DNA of 20,147 bases from Thiodiazotropha sp040507245 (GCA_040507245.1 JBEVVH010000049.1:1-20147); one strand, 5' to 3'. Counted from the first letter of the stretch, positions 1-7,649 are shown. A program made the numbers and translations. Notes: generated by a model not told the origin, from the sequence alone.

Positions 1-1
1 G

Positions 2-13
2 CCGGGGCACTAA
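2..13 (+). CDS. Possible last codons of an upstream gene, perhaps ftsH
   Basis: The codons CCG GGG CAC TAA read Pro-Gly-His-stop. The protease gene ftsH usually precedes folP-glmM in gammaproteobacteria, and its product often ends in a Gly/Pro-rich tail finishing in His, so these could be its final residues. Three residues cannot prove this; the call rests on gene order. A second reading frame (3-188) is also open across this stretch and ends in a TGA that overlaps the folP start as TGATG, so the upstream gene could instead end there. Confidence 0.22.
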   Translation, partial: PGH

Positions 14-187
14 TAGGCTGCCAAAGATCGAATCGATTTTGGTGGACTTGGATGTCCCAAAATCTTTCATGAGATCGAAGACTCGCTTGTCTGGAAACAA
101 CCCACTGGTGGTAGAAACTGTGACAAATGATCCGAAAGGTTGTTGTCCTGCCCGAGAAACCCCAGTTTCCACTACCCGGACCCGCTG

Positions 188-1060
188 ATGACTGATGCTT
201 TCCAATCGCTCCAATGTGCGGGCCATACCCTCGATCTCAGTCGGCCCCAGGTGATGGGGATTCTTAATGTCACCCCCGATTCATTTTCCGATGGCGGTAA
301 CTATTTCGATCCGGACCAGGCGCTTGGTCAGGCATTGAAAATGGTGTCGCAGGGTGCGGCAATCATCGATATCGGTGGCGAGTCGACTCGGCCCGGGGCG
401 GAATCGGTGAGTGTGGAGGAGGAGTTGCGGCGGGTCGTGCCTCTGGTGGAGGCGCTGGCGAAAGATCTTCCGGTACCCATATCCGTGGATACCAGTAAGC
501 CGGAGGTGATGCGAGAAGCCGTGGCTGCCGGAGCCGGCATGATCAACGATGTCATGGCCCTGCAACAGCCGGGCGCACTGGATACGGTGGCGCAACTGCA
601 GGTACCGGTATGCCTGATGCATATGCAGGGGCAGCCCCGCACCATGCAGAGCGCACCGCACTATGACCAGGTAGTGGGTGATGTGATGGAATTTCTGAAC
701 GACCGGTTGGAAGCCTGTGTGTCTGCGGGTATCCCACGTGAGCGCATCCTGCTGGATCCTGGTTTCGGATTTGGCAAGACGCTGCAGCACAACCTGGAGC
801 TGTTGCACTCTCTTGACCGGTTTCTGAGCTTGGGTCTGCCGCTGTTGGTCGGAATCTCAAGGAAGTCTATGATAGGGGCACTGCTGGATGAGCGGCCGGT
901 AGACGGACGCCTTTATGGCAGCCTGGCAGCCGCGGTGATTGCCGCCATGAAGGGGGCTTCGGTGATTCGGGTCCATGACGTGGCTGAAACGGTGGATGCG
1001 CTGAAAGTCGTGGCTGCGGTACGCTGGGTTCCGCGATCATGGGGTTCGGCTGCTGACTGA
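188..1060 (+). CDS. folP: Dihydropteroate synthase
   Basis: FolP joins p-aminobenzoate to dihydropterin pyrophosphate to make dihydropteroate in cytoplasmic folate synthesis; it is the sulfonamide target. The 290-residue product is a complete TIM-barrel enzyme close to the usual length of about 280. Family motifs appear in order: GILNVTPDSFSDGG (about residues 24-37, with the metal-binding Asn27), DIGGESTRPGAE, ISVDTSKP, MINDV, LLDPGFGFGKT, LLVGISRKS and IRVHDVAETVDAL. I chose the ATG at 188 because the N-terminus then matches the family. An upstream in-frame TTG at 140 would add 16 residues with no family resemblance. There is no clear Shine-Dalgarno, but the ATG overlaps the TGA of an open upstream frame (TGATG), which would allow translational coupling. 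glmM follows after 84 bases, as in many gammaproteobacteria. Confidence 0.97.
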   Translation: MTDAFQSLQCAGHTLDLSRPQVMGILNVTPDSFSDGGNYFDPDQALGQALKMVSQGAAIIDIGGESTRPGAESVSVEEELRRVVPLVEALAKDLPVPISVDTSKPEVMREAVAAGAGMINDVMALQQPGALDTVAQLQVPVCLMHMQGQPRTMQSAPHYDQVVGDVMEFLNDRLEACVSAGIPRERILLDPGFGFGKTLQHNLELLHSLDRFLSLGLPLLVGISRKSMIGALLDERPVDGRLYGSLAAAVIAAMKGASVIRVHDVAETVDALKVVAAVRWVPRSWGSAAD

Positions 1061-1144
1061 AAGCCCGCCGCTTGCCATTTAATAACAGACAAGTACCGGT
1101 TTCGCTCTGTGCAGCCGGGCTCATCATTTGCGAGAATTTCGTTC

Positions 1145-2494
1145 GTGACTCGAAAGTATTTTGGTACCGACGGTGTGCGGGGGCGTTTTGGTGAAGGTGC
1201 CATTACTCCGGAGTTTGTCCTTAAATTGGGTTGGGCCGTGGGGCGGGTGCTCGGTACCGAGTCCAAGAGCCGGATCCTGATCGGCAAAGACACACGCATA
1301 TCCGGCTACCTTCTGGAATCCGCCCTGGAGGCGGGTCTCACCGCCGCGGGTGTCAACATCACCCTGCTCGGGCCCATGCCCACTCCCAGCGTGGCCTACC
1401 TGACCCGAACCCTCCATGCCCAGGCGGGCATAGTTATCAGTGCCTCACACAATCCTTACCAGGACAACGGCATCAAATTTTTTTCCGCGGACGGCCTGAA
1501 ACTCCCGGACCGGGTGGAACTGGAGATCGAGGCGGAGATGGACAAGCCCCTGGTGACGGTGGACTCCTCGAACCTGGGACGCGCCGAAAAGATGGCTGCG
1601 GAAGGGCGCTACATCGAATTCTGTAAGAGTACCATCCCCCTCAAGACCCGATTCAAGGGTATGAAAATCGTCGTGGACTGTGCCAACGGGGCCACCTACA
1701 ACATTGCCCCCTATGTGTTCGATGAGATGGGCGCTGACGTGGTTGCCATCGGCAACCGGCCGAACGGGTTCAACATCAATGACGGAGTGGGTTCCACCCA
1801 CCCTGAACACCTCAGGAAGGCGGTACTGGAACACGGCGCCGATGTGGGTATCGCCTTGGACGGTGACGGGGATCGGCTGATCATGATCGACGATCAGGGT
1901 AACGAAGTGGATGGGGATGAAATCCTCTACATCATTGCCCGCTCACGCATGCGCCTGGGGGAACTCAAGGGGGCCGTGGTAGGCACTCTGATGAGTAACC
2001 TGGGATTGGAGCATGCCCTGAGAGAGCATGGGGTGGTATTCGAACGCACCAATGTGGGCGATCGCTACATCATGGAGCGTCTGGCCGAAAAGGGCTGGGT
2101 GCTGGGTGGTGAACAGTCCGGTCACATCATCTGCCTGGACCGTACCACCACCGGAGACGGCATCATATCCGCCCTGCAGGTGCTGGCCGAGATGCATGAT
2201 ACCGGTCACAGCCTGCGGGAACTCAGCTCCGGAATGAGCAAATATCCGCAAAAACTCACCAATGTGCGGTTGGGGAGCTTTTCACCACAGGAGGTCATGG
2301 CCAACGACGCGGTGAAGCGGGCCGTCCGGGAGGCAGAAGTGGAAATGGGCAGTGCCGGCCGGGTATTGCTGAGACCTTCCGGGACCGAACCCCTGATCCG
2401 GGTCATGGTGGAAGGTGCAGACGGTGCGCTGGTCGAGCAGCTGACCCGGCAAATTGCCGATGTGGTGGCGGAAACGGTTGGGATCGAGGCTTGA
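1145..2494 (+). CDS. glmM: Phosphoglucosamine mutase
   Basis: GlmM converts glucosamine-6-phosphate to glucosamine-1-phosphate, feeding UDP-GlcNAc for peptidoglycan and lipopolysaccharide. The 449-residue protein is full length for the alpha-D-phosphohexomutase family. Visible landmarks are the N-terminal RKYFGTDGVRG, the phosphoserine loop ISASHNPYQDNGIKFF with catalytic Ser101, the Mg-binding DGDGDR with Asp239, 241 and 243, the sugar-binding GGEQSG with Glu323, and the phosphate-binding RPSGTEPLIRV near 410-420. The start is the GTG at 1145, which gives the family N-terminus. A GAGA sequence at 1132-1135 lies 9 bases upstream. An earlier in-frame GTG at 1109 would add 12 unconserved residues. 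It is probably cotranscribed with folP; tpiA follows after 136 bases. Confidence 0.97.
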   Translation: MTRKYFGTDGVRGRFGEGAITPEFVLKLGWAVGRVLGTESKSRILIGKDTRISGYLLESALEAGLTAAGVNITLLGPMPTPSVAYLTRTLHAQAGIVISASHNPYQDNGIKFFSADGLKLPDRVELEIEAEMDKPLVTVDSSNLGRAEKMAAEGRYIEFCKSTIPLKTRFKGMKIVVDCANGATYNIAPYVFDEMGADVVAIGNRPNGFNINDGVGSTHPEHLRKAVLEHGADVGIALDGDGDRLIMIDDQGNEVDGDEILYIIARSRMRLGELKGAVVGTLMSNLGLEHALREHGVVFERTNVGDRYIMERLAEKGWVLGGEQSGHIICLDRTTTGDGIISALQVLAEMHDTGHSLRELSSGMSKYPQKLTNVRLGSFSPQEVMANDAVKRAVREAEVEMGSAGRVLLRPSGTEPLIRVMVEGADGALVEQLTRQIADVVAETVGIEA

Positions 2495-2527
2495 ACAGGA
2501 ACTCTGCTCAAGGTCGGTACTGATCCG

Positions 2528-2539
2528 GGAGGATCCTCC
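2528..2539. repeat. Perfect 12-base palindrome between glmM and tpiA
   Basis: GGAGGATCCTCC is a perfect palindrome in the 136-base gap between glmM and tpiA. No U-tract follows, so it is not a convincing intrinsic terminator. It could be a protein-binding site or chance. Further on, a weak promoter-like pair (TTGATT, 17 bases, TAAGCT) lies near 2568-2596, but it fits consensus too poorly to annotate separately. Confidence 0.35.
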
Positions 2540-2630
2540 TGAAATTTGCCTGGATGTGATCGTTTTAATTGATTTCAAACGCGTAGCTGGTTAAGCTAGC
2601 GCGCTTTCTTCAAGTCGCAGGAGTAAGGGC

Positions 2631-3383
2631 ATGCGTAGACCCCTGGTTGCCGGAAATTGGAAGATGAACGGTTCGCTCGAGAGCGTCCGCAGTTTGTTGG
2701 ACGGAATCAAGAACGGTATCGGAACGGTCAACAACGCTGAAGTGGCGGTTTGTCCCCCCTATGTCTACATTCCCGAGGCTCAGAAGAAACTGAACGGCAG
2801 CGAAATCGGCTGGGGTGGTCAGGATCTGTCCATCGAAGCCTCCGGCGCCTTCACCGGCGAGGTGGCCGCCTCCATGCTGAATGACTTTGGCTGTAAATAT
2901 GTCATCGTGGGACACTCCGAGCGACGCACCTATCATGCCGAGAGCGATGAACTGGTGGCTAAGAAATTCGCGGTCGCTCGGGACGCTGGGCTGATCCCGA
3001 TTCTCTGCGTCGGCGAGACGCTGGAACAACGTGAGTCCGGAATCACCAATGAGGTGGTAGCCCGGCAGATGAATGCAGTGATCGACCTGGTGGGGATCGA
3101 TGCCCTGTCCGATGGGGTGATTGCTTACGAGCCGGTCTGGGCGATCGGAACCGGTGTGACCGCGACTCCCGAGCAGGCTCAGGAGGTTCACGCCTTCATT
3201 CGTGGCCTGGTGGCCGACAAGAGCGCCGAGGTGGCTGAGGTCATCCGTATTCTCTACGGCGGTTCGATGAAACCGGATAACGCCAAGGAACTGATTGAGA
3301 AACCGGATATCGACGGTGGACTGATCGGTGGTGCGGCCCTCAAAGCGGAAGATTTTCTGGGCATCTGCACCGCGGCCAACTGA
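2631..3383 (+). CDS. tpiA: Triosephosphate isomerase
   Basis: TpiA interconverts dihydroxyacetone phosphate and glyceraldehyde-3-phosphate in glycolysis, gluconeogenesis and, in autotrophs, the Calvin cycle; it is a cytoplasmic homodimer. The 250-residue product has the usual length. The active-site residues are in place: Lys11 in GNWKMNG, His95 in IVGHSERR and Glu167 in AYEPVWAIGTG. The flexible loop 6 follows Glu167, and the phosphate-binding YGGSMKP and GGLIGGAALK motifs lie near the C-terminus. The ATG at 2631 has a strong AGGAG at 2619-2623, 7 bases upstream. Its position between glmM and secG is common in gammaproteobacteria outside the enterics. No oddities seen. Confidence 0.98.
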   Translation: MRRPLVAGNWKMNGSLESVRSLLDGIKNGIGTVNNAEVAVCPPYVYIPEAQKKLNGSEIGWGGQDLSIEASGAFTGEVAASMLNDFGCKYVIVGHSERRTYHAESDELVAKKFAVARDAGLIPILCVGETLEQRESGITNEVVARQMNAVIDLVGIDALSDGVIAYEPVWAIGTGVTATPEQAQEVHAFIRGLVADKSAEVAEVIRILYGGSMKPDNAKELIEKPDIDGGLIGGAALKAEDFLGICTAAN

Positions 3384-3447
3384 TAAACGATTTTTTCAGC
3401 GCGACCCTTGTTCGTTCAAGGATGACGCCTGACAGGTTCAACTGATT

Positions 3448-3978
3448 ATGCAGACAATACTGACCGTGTTTCACATCCTCCTGGCCGTGGGCCTCGTGGG
3501 TCTGATCCTGATACAACACGGCAAGGGTGCGGATATGGGCGCAGCCTTCGGCAGCGGCGCCTCCGGCACGGTTTTCGGCGCCAAAGGTTCTGCCTCTTTC
3601 CTGACCCGTACCACCGCCATTCTGGCCACCCTGTTTTTCGTGACCAGTATTGCCATGGGCTACTATGCGACCCAGGGTGAAGCGCCCAAAGGGGTGATGG
3701 AAGGTTTCAAAGACGTTCCTGAAATGCCTGCCGCGGAGCCACGCACCAGCGATATCCCGCCGGTACCGGCAGAAGGGCTGAACAGCGATGTACCGGCCCC
3801 GGCCTCGATCGAGGCGGCACCTGCTGAAGCGCTGGAACCGGCCGCCACCGACAGTGGTGTGCCCGGCGCGGAAGTTATTGCGGAGTCGCAAACACAAGCA
3901 TCTGAAAATGTGTCCCAGGATGGGGACACCAGCACCACTTCGGAAGAAAGCCCTGCCGTAGAGGTCAACAAGCAATAA
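3448..3978 (+). CDS. secG: SecYEG translocon subunit SecG, with a long C-terminal tail
   Basis: SecG is the small auxiliary subunit of the SecYEG protein-export channel in the inner membrane. The first 75 or so residues are typical: a membrane segment at about 4-22 (ILTVFHILLAVGLVGLILIQ), the conserved loop HGKGADMGAAFGSGASGTVFG, and a second segment at about 52-72. Residues from about 75 to 176 form a Pro/Ala/Glu/Ser-rich acidic tail with no recognisable domain. The total of 176 residues compares with about 110 in Escherichia coli. Base composition does not change at the join, so the tail looks native and is probably disordered. The gene lies 64 bases after tpiA and 16 bases before tRNA-Leu, so the tRNA is probably cut from the same transcript. 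Confidence 0.93.
   Translation: MQTILTVFHILLAVGLVGLILIQHGKGADMGAAFGSGASGTVFGAKGSASFLTRTTAILATLFFVTSIAMGYYATQGEAPKGVMEGFKDVPEMPAAEPRTSDIPPVPAEGLNSDVPAPASIEAAPAEALEPAATDSGVPGAEVIAESQTQASENVSQDGDTSTTSEESPAVEVNKQ
3910..3929 (+). other. Hairpin near the 3' end of secG
   Basis: GTGTCCC and GGGACAC form a perfect 7-bp stem with a 6-base loop inside the secG tail, about 65 bases before the tRNA-Leu gene. No U-tract follows, so it is not a terminator. It may be chance, or a processing or stability element in the secG-tRNA transcript. Confidence 0.3.
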
Positions 3979-3994
3979 GGAGAACAGAGTTTAA

Positions 3995-4079
3995 GCCGAT
4001 GTGGTGGAATTGGTAGACACGCTATCTTGAGGGGGTAGTGGCGCAAGCCGTGCCGGTTCAAATCCGGCCATCGGTACCA
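3995..4079 (+). tRNA. leuU: tRNA-Leu (anticodon GAG)
   Basis: This is an 85-base class II tRNA. The acceptor stem pairs GCCGATG with CATCGGT and ends in encoded ACCA. The anticodon stem-loop is CTATC-TTGAGGG-GGTAG with anticodon GAG. The variable arm is a short hairpin (GGC-GCAA-GCC), and the T arm is GCCGG-TTCAAAT-CCGGC. The sequence closely resembles the E. coli tRNA-Leu(GAG), which also lies just after secG. No separate promoter is evident in the 16 bases after secG, so it is probably processed from the secG transcript. Confidence 0.98.
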
Positions 4080-4085
4080 TACAGG

Positions 4086-4123
4086 AAAACGGTAGTATGC
4101 GTTTCGCGTAATACCGTTTTTTT
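4086..4123 (+). terminator. Intrinsic terminator after tRNA-Leu
   Basis: AAAACGGTA (4086-4094) pairs with TACCGTTTT (4112-4120). An inner stem of TATGCG with CGCGTA closes a 3-base loop, and the run of seven T residues ends at 4123. It should end the folP-glmM-tpiA-secG-tRNA transcript and insulate it from the nuo promoter. Confidence 0.88.
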
Positions 4124-4175
4124 ATGTCCGCAAAAGTATTGTAACTTATTGATTTCAATCCAAAATACGATTGCT

Positions 4176-4188
4176 TGTCAACTTGACA
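4176..4188. promoter_or_regulatory. Palindrome over the nuo -35 box, possible operator
   Basis: TGTCAA-C-TTGACA is a perfect 6+6 inverted repeat with a one-base centre. Its right arm is the -35 hexamer itself. A regulator bound here would compete with RNA polymerase. No regulator family can be named from 13 bases, and part of the symmetry follows simply from having TTGACA. Confidence 0.35.
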
Positions 4189-4212
4189 CGATCGCAGCGC
4201 AAAGGATAGACT
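4183..4212 (+). promoter_or_regulatory. Probable sigma-70 promoter of the nuo operon
   Basis: A consensus -35 TTGACA at 4183-4188 is followed after 18 bases by TAGACT at 4207-4212 as the -10. It lies in the 150-base gap between the tRNA-Leu terminator and nuoA, where the operon promoter is expected, and would leave a 5' leader of roughly 55-60 bases. The -35 is perfect, but the -10 matches only in part and the spacer is one base longer than ideal. Confidence 0.6.
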
Positions 4213-4276
4213 GTAAGACTTCCCTGAACATTTAAAAAAGTCATTTAATGATTATTGGAAAGGGGGCAGCACACAG

Positions 4277-4633
4277 ATGCTCGAAAATTATTTACCCATT
4301 GTGATCTTTCTGGCTGTGGCGTTCGTGATGGGTGGTGTAGTCATCGGCTTGGGATTCCTTCTGGGAACTCGCAAGCCGGATAGTGAAAAACTCTCTCCCT
4401 ATGAATGCGGCTTCGAAGCGTTCGAAGATTCCCGCATGAAATTCGATGTTCGCTACTACCTGGTTGCCATACTTTTCATCATCTTCGATCTTGAAATCGC
4501 GTTTCTGTTCCCTTGGGCGGTAGTCCTCGATCAGATCGGCATGGTCGGTTTCATCGCCATGATGGTGTTTCTTGGTATTCTGGTGATCGGCTTCATTTAC
4601 GAATGGAAAAAGGGAGCCTTGGAGTGGGAGTAG
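4277..4633 (+). CDS. nuoA: NADH-quinone oxidoreductase subunit A
   Basis: NuoA is a small membrane subunit of respiratory complex I, at the junction of the peripheral and membrane arms. The 118-residue product has three hydrophobic segments (about 6-30, 60-82 and 88-110). It carries the conserved loop PYECGFEAFEDSRMKFDVRY between the first two, and ends in YEWKKGALEW as the family does. The ATG at 4277 is preceded by AGGGGG at 4261-4266. It is the first gene of the complete nuo operon; nuoB follows after 42 bases. Confidence 0.97.
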   Translation: MLENYLPIVIFLAVAFVMGGVVIGLGFLLGTRKPDSEKLSPYECGFEAFEDSRMKFDVRYYLVAILFIIFDLEIAFLFPWAVVLDQIGMVGFIAMMVFLGILVIGFIYEWKKGALEWE

Positions 4634-4675
4634 CCATGAACAGAAACGGGTTGGCGACGCACGTGGAGGCCAGAC

Positions 4676-5167
4676 ATGGGTATTGAAGGAATCCTCGAAA
4701 AGGGCGTGATCACCACTTCGGCGGACAAACTCATCAACTGGGCGCGCACCGGGTCCATGTGGCCCATGACCTTCGGTCTGGCCTGCTGCGCCGTTGAGAT
4801 GATGCAGGCGGCCGCTGCCCGCTACGACATGGATCGCTTTGGCATTATCTTTCGTCCCAGTCCGCGCCAGTCCGACGTGATGATCGTGGCGGGAACCCTG
4901 GTGAACAAGATGGCGCCCGCTCTGCGCAAGGTCTATGACCAGATGGCGGAGCCCCGATGGGTTATCTCCATGGGATCCTGTGCCAACGGTGGCGGTTATT
5001 ACCACTACTCTTACGCCGTGGTGCGCGGATGCGACCGGGTAGTCCCCGTCGATATCTATGTGCCGGGCTGCCCGCCCACCGCGGAGGCCCTGCTCTACGG
5101 GGTGCTGCAGTTGCAGGACAAGATCCGGCGCACCAGCACGATAGCCCGTCAAAGCGGTGATAAATAG
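4676..5167 (+). CDS. nuoB: NADH-quinone oxidoreductase subunit B
   Basis: NuoB carries cluster N2, the last iron-sulfur centre before quinone, at the interface with NuoD, NuoI and NuoH. The 163-residue protein has all four N2 ligands: the adjacent Cys37-Cys38 in GLACCAVEMM, Cys102 in MGSCANGGG and Cys132 in VPGCPPTAEAL. The start at 4676 has GGAGG at 4665-4669 and gives the standard MGIEGILEKG N-terminus. It ends in TAG directly against the nuoC ATG, so the two are probably translationally coupled. Confidence 0.98.
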   Translation: MGIEGILEKGVITTSADKLINWARTGSMWPMTFGLACCAVEMMQAAAARYDMDRFGIIFRPSPRQSDVMIVAGTLVNKMAPALRKVYDQMAEPRWVISMGSCANGGGYYHYSYAVVRGCDRVVPVDIYVPGCPPTAEALLYGVLQLQDKIRRTSTIARQSGDK

Positions 5168-5887
5168 ATGACCAGTGAAAACCCGAATGGAATGCAGGCT
5201 CGGCTGGACGCACTGGCCGATGATTTGACCACGCGTTTCAGTGAATTGGAATGCTCAGTGGAGCGCAGCTGCGGGGAGGTGACCCTGGTGGTACCTCCCT
5301 CCCGGTTGATCGAGGTTTCCGAGCTGTTGCGGGATGACGAGACCCTCGCGTTCCAGGAGTTGATCGATGTGTGTGGTGTCGACTACTCCGATTACGGGCG
5401 CTCCGAGTGGCAGACGGATGCGGCGCCGAACACCGGCTTCGGCCGGGGAGTGGAGCGCTTGGGCAAACTCGAGTCTATGGAGGAGAACCGCTTCGCCGCG
5501 GTCTATCATCTGCTTTCGGTGACACACAATGTGCGCCTGCGTCTGCGCGTGTTCGTCGATACCCAACATCCCATCGTACCGTCCCTGGTGCCGGTATGGG
5601 CGAGCGCCAACTGGTTCGAGCGCGAAGCCTTCGACCTGTTCGGCATTTTGTTCGACGGTCATCCGGATCTCAGGCGCATCCTCACCGATTATGGCTTCAT
5701 CGGACATCCCTTCCGCAAGGACTTCCCTCTGATCGGCCAGGTGGAGATGCGCTACGACCCGGAACTTGCCCGGGTCATTTATGAACCTGTGAGTATCGAT
5801 CCGCGAACCCTGGTGCCGAAGGTCACCCGTGAAGACAACCGTTATCTGAGTGAGGATGACGCAACCCAGGACGCCGCCGATGCCTGA
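5168..5887 (+). CDS. nuoC: NADH-quinone oxidoreductase subunit C
   Basis: NuoC is the 30-kDa peripheral-arm subunit that packs against NuoD; it binds no cofactor. The family signature NWFEREAFDLFGILFDGHPDLRRILTDYGF sits at about 152-181, followed by GHPFRKDFPL. The 239-residue product includes an insert near residues 75-110 (around GFGRGVERLGKLESMEENRF) before the conserved YHLLS strand. The gene is separate from nuoD, unlike the fused nuoCD of E. coli and Pseudomonas. The ATG at 5168 abuts the nuoB stop, and nuoD begins 8 bases before its own stop. Confidence 0.97.
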   Translation: MTSENPNGMQARLDALADDLTTRFSELECSVERSCGEVTLVVPPSRLIEVSELLRDDETLAFQELIDVCGVDYSDYGRSEWQTDAAPNTGFGRGVERLGKLESMEENRFAAVYHLLSVTHNVRLRLRVFVDTQHPIVPSLVPVWASANWFEREAFDLFGILFDGHPDLRRILTDYGFIGHPFRKDFPLIGQVEMRYDPELARVIYEPVSIDPRTLVPKVTREDNRYLSEDDATQDAADA

Positions 5888-7133
5888 GATTCGCAACTAC
5901 ACCCTGAATTTCGGTCCCCAGCATCCCGCCGCACACGGTGTGCTGCGACTGGTTCTGGAGATGGACGGCGAGGTGATCGAGCGCGCAGATCCGCATATCG
6001 GTCTGCTGCACCGGGCCACTGAAAAGCTGGCCGAAAGCAAGCCGTACAATCAGAGCATTCCCTACATGGACCGGCTCGATTACGTCTCCATGATGTGTAA
6101 TGAACACGGCTATGTACGCGCCATCGAGAAACTGCTGGATATCGAGGCGCCGATCCGCGCCCAGTACATCCGCACCCTGTTCGACGAGATCACCCGCATT
6201 CTCAACCACCTGATGTGGCTGGGCACCCACGCCCTCGACGTCGGTGCGATGACCGTGTTCCTGTATGCCTTCCGCGAACGCGAGGACCTGATGGACTGCT
6301 ATGAGGCGGTTTCCGGGGCACGCATGCACGCGGCCTACTACCGGCCGGGCGGCGTCTATCGGGACTTGCCGGACAAGATGCCCCAGTATCAGGCGAGCCA
6401 GTGGGTCACCGGCCGGGACGTGTCGATGAAGAACGAGGCCCGTCAGGGTTCACTGCTCGATTTCATCGAGGATTTCACCAACCGCTTTCCCGGTCTGGTG
6501 GATGAATATGAAACCCTGCTGACCGATAACCGGATCTGGAAACAGCGCACCGTGGGCATCGGCGTGATCTCTCCCGAGCGGGCGCTGCAACTCGGATATA
6601 CCGGTCCCATGCTGCGGGGTTCCGGTATCGCCTGGGATCTGCGTAAGAAACAGTCCTACGCCGCTTACGACAAGGTGGCGTTCGATATTCCGGTGGGTAC
6701 AAACGGCGACTGCTATGACCGGTACCTGGTGCGTATCGAGGAACTGCGTCAATCCAATCGTATCATCAAGCAATGCATTCACTGGCTGCGCCATCATCCG
6801 GGTCCGGTGATGCTCGATGATCACAAGGTCACCGCGCCCATGCGCAACGACATGAAAAATGACATGGAGGGTCTGATTCACCACTTCAAGCTGTTCACCG
6901 AGGGCTACTGTCCGCCGGTGGGCGAGGCCTATGCCGCGGTTGAGGCCCCCAAGGGGGAATTCGGCTGTTACATCATTTCCGACGGCGCAAACAAACCCTA
7001 CCGGTTGAAGATCCGTGCGCCTGGGTTTCCTCATCTGGCTTCCATGGACGAGATGGTCAAAGGCCATATGCTCGCCGATGTGGTGGCGGTGATCGGAACC
7101 ATGGATGTGGTGTTTGGTGAGATCGACCGCTAG
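5880..7133 (+). CDS. nuoD: NADH-quinone oxidoreductase subunit D
   Basis: NuoD is the 49-kDa subunit that forms most of the quinone headgroup site with NuoB. It is related to the large subunit of NiFe hydrogenases but lacks the metal-site cysteines. The 417-residue product starts with MPEIRNYTLNFGPQHPAAHG, placing the quinone-site loop histidines at 15 and 19. It continues through HIGLLHRATEKLAE and YMDRLDYVSMMCNEH to the usual GTMDVVFGEIDR end. I placed the start at 5880 because it gives the family N-terminus and has AGGA at 5868-5871, 8 bases upstream. In-frame GTG 5850 and ATG 5856 would add an unconserved extension inside nuoC. It overlaps nuoC by 8 bases. Confidence 0.97.
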   Translation: MPEIRNYTLNFGPQHPAAHGVLRLVLEMDGEVIERADPHIGLLHRATEKLAESKPYNQSIPYMDRLDYVSMMCNEHGYVRAIEKLLDIEAPIRAQYIRTLFDEITRILNHLMWLGTHALDVGAMTVFLYAFREREDLMDCYEAVSGARMHAAYYRPGGVYRDLPDKMPQYQASQWVTGRDVSMKNEARQGSLLDFIEDFTNRFPGLVDEYETLLTDNRIWKQRTVGIGVISPERALQLGYTGPMLRGSGIAWDLRKKQSYAAYDKVAFDIPVGTNGDCYDRYLVRIEELRQSNRIIKQCIHWLRHHPGPVMLDDHKVTAPMRNDMKNDMEGLIHHFKLFTEGYCPPVGEAYAAVEAPKGEFGCYIISDGANKPYRLKIRAPGFPHLASMDEMVKGHMLADVVAVIGTMDVVFGEIDR

Positions 7134-7143
7134 AGCAAGCAAC

Positions 7144-7644
7144 ATGACAGTATCAGCAAAAGACAAGATTTCTTTCTCTCCCGAAGTCTGCGCGGAGATC
7201 GATCGCTGGATCGCCAAGTACCCGCCGGAATGGAAACAGTCCGCCGTGATGGGCGCTCTGATGGTGGTTCAGGATGACAACGGTGGTTGGCTCACCACCG
7301 AACTGATGGACCAGGTGGCCGCCTATCTGGATATGCCGCCGATTGCGGTCTATGAAGTGGCGACCTTCTATTCCATGTACGAACTCAAGCCGGTGGGCAA
7401 GCACAAGATCTGTGTCTGCACCAACGTCTCCTGCATGACCAACAAGGCGGATGTCATCGTCGAGCACCTGGAGAAACGTCTCGGCATCGGCTTCGGCGAG
7501 GTGACCGAAGACGGTCTTTACTCCCTCAAAGAGGTGGAGTGTCTGGGTGCCTGCGGCGGGGCTCCGATGATGCAGATCGGCAAACAGTATTATGAGAACC
7601 TGACTCCGGAAATCGTCGACGCGATTCTGGACGGGCTGGAGTAA
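7144..7644 (+). CDS. nuoE: NADH-quinone oxidoreductase subunit E
   Basis: NuoE is the 24-kDa subunit with a thioredoxin-like fold carrying [2Fe-2S] cluster N1a, and it pairs with NuoF. The 166-residue product has the four ligands at Cys92 and Cys97 (CTNVSC) and Cys133 and Cys137 (ECLGACGGAP), the same numbering as in E. coli. The N-terminal helical region includes the conserved YEVATFYSMY. The ATG at 7144 was preferred over an upstream GTG at 7105, which would run back into nuoD. It lies 10 bases after nuoD and 5 before nuoF. Confidence 0.97.
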   Translation: MTVSAKDKISFSPEVCAEIDRWIAKYPPEWKQSAVMGALMVVQDDNGGWLTTELMDQVAAYLDMPPIAVYEVATFYSMYELKPVGKHKICVCTNVSCMTNKADVIVEHLEKRLGIGFGEVTEDGLYSLKEVECLGACGGAPMMQIGKQYYENLTPEIVDAILDGLE

Positions 7645-7649
7645 ACCCC

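Noticed and set aside
281..808. Long - strand open frame opposite folP (175 codons)
   Set aside because: It lies wholly within folP, has no recognisable motif and His/Arg-rich composition typical of an antisense shadow in GC-rich DNA.
4124..4276. Possible riboswitch or attenuator in the nuo leader
   Set aside because: No stable multi-stem fold or leader peptide is apparent; only the promoter and palindrome can be supported.
4636..4686. 16-codon frame in the nuoA-nuoB gap running into nuoB
   Set aside because: No ribosome-binding site of its own, and the GGAGG inside it serves nuoB; likely chance.
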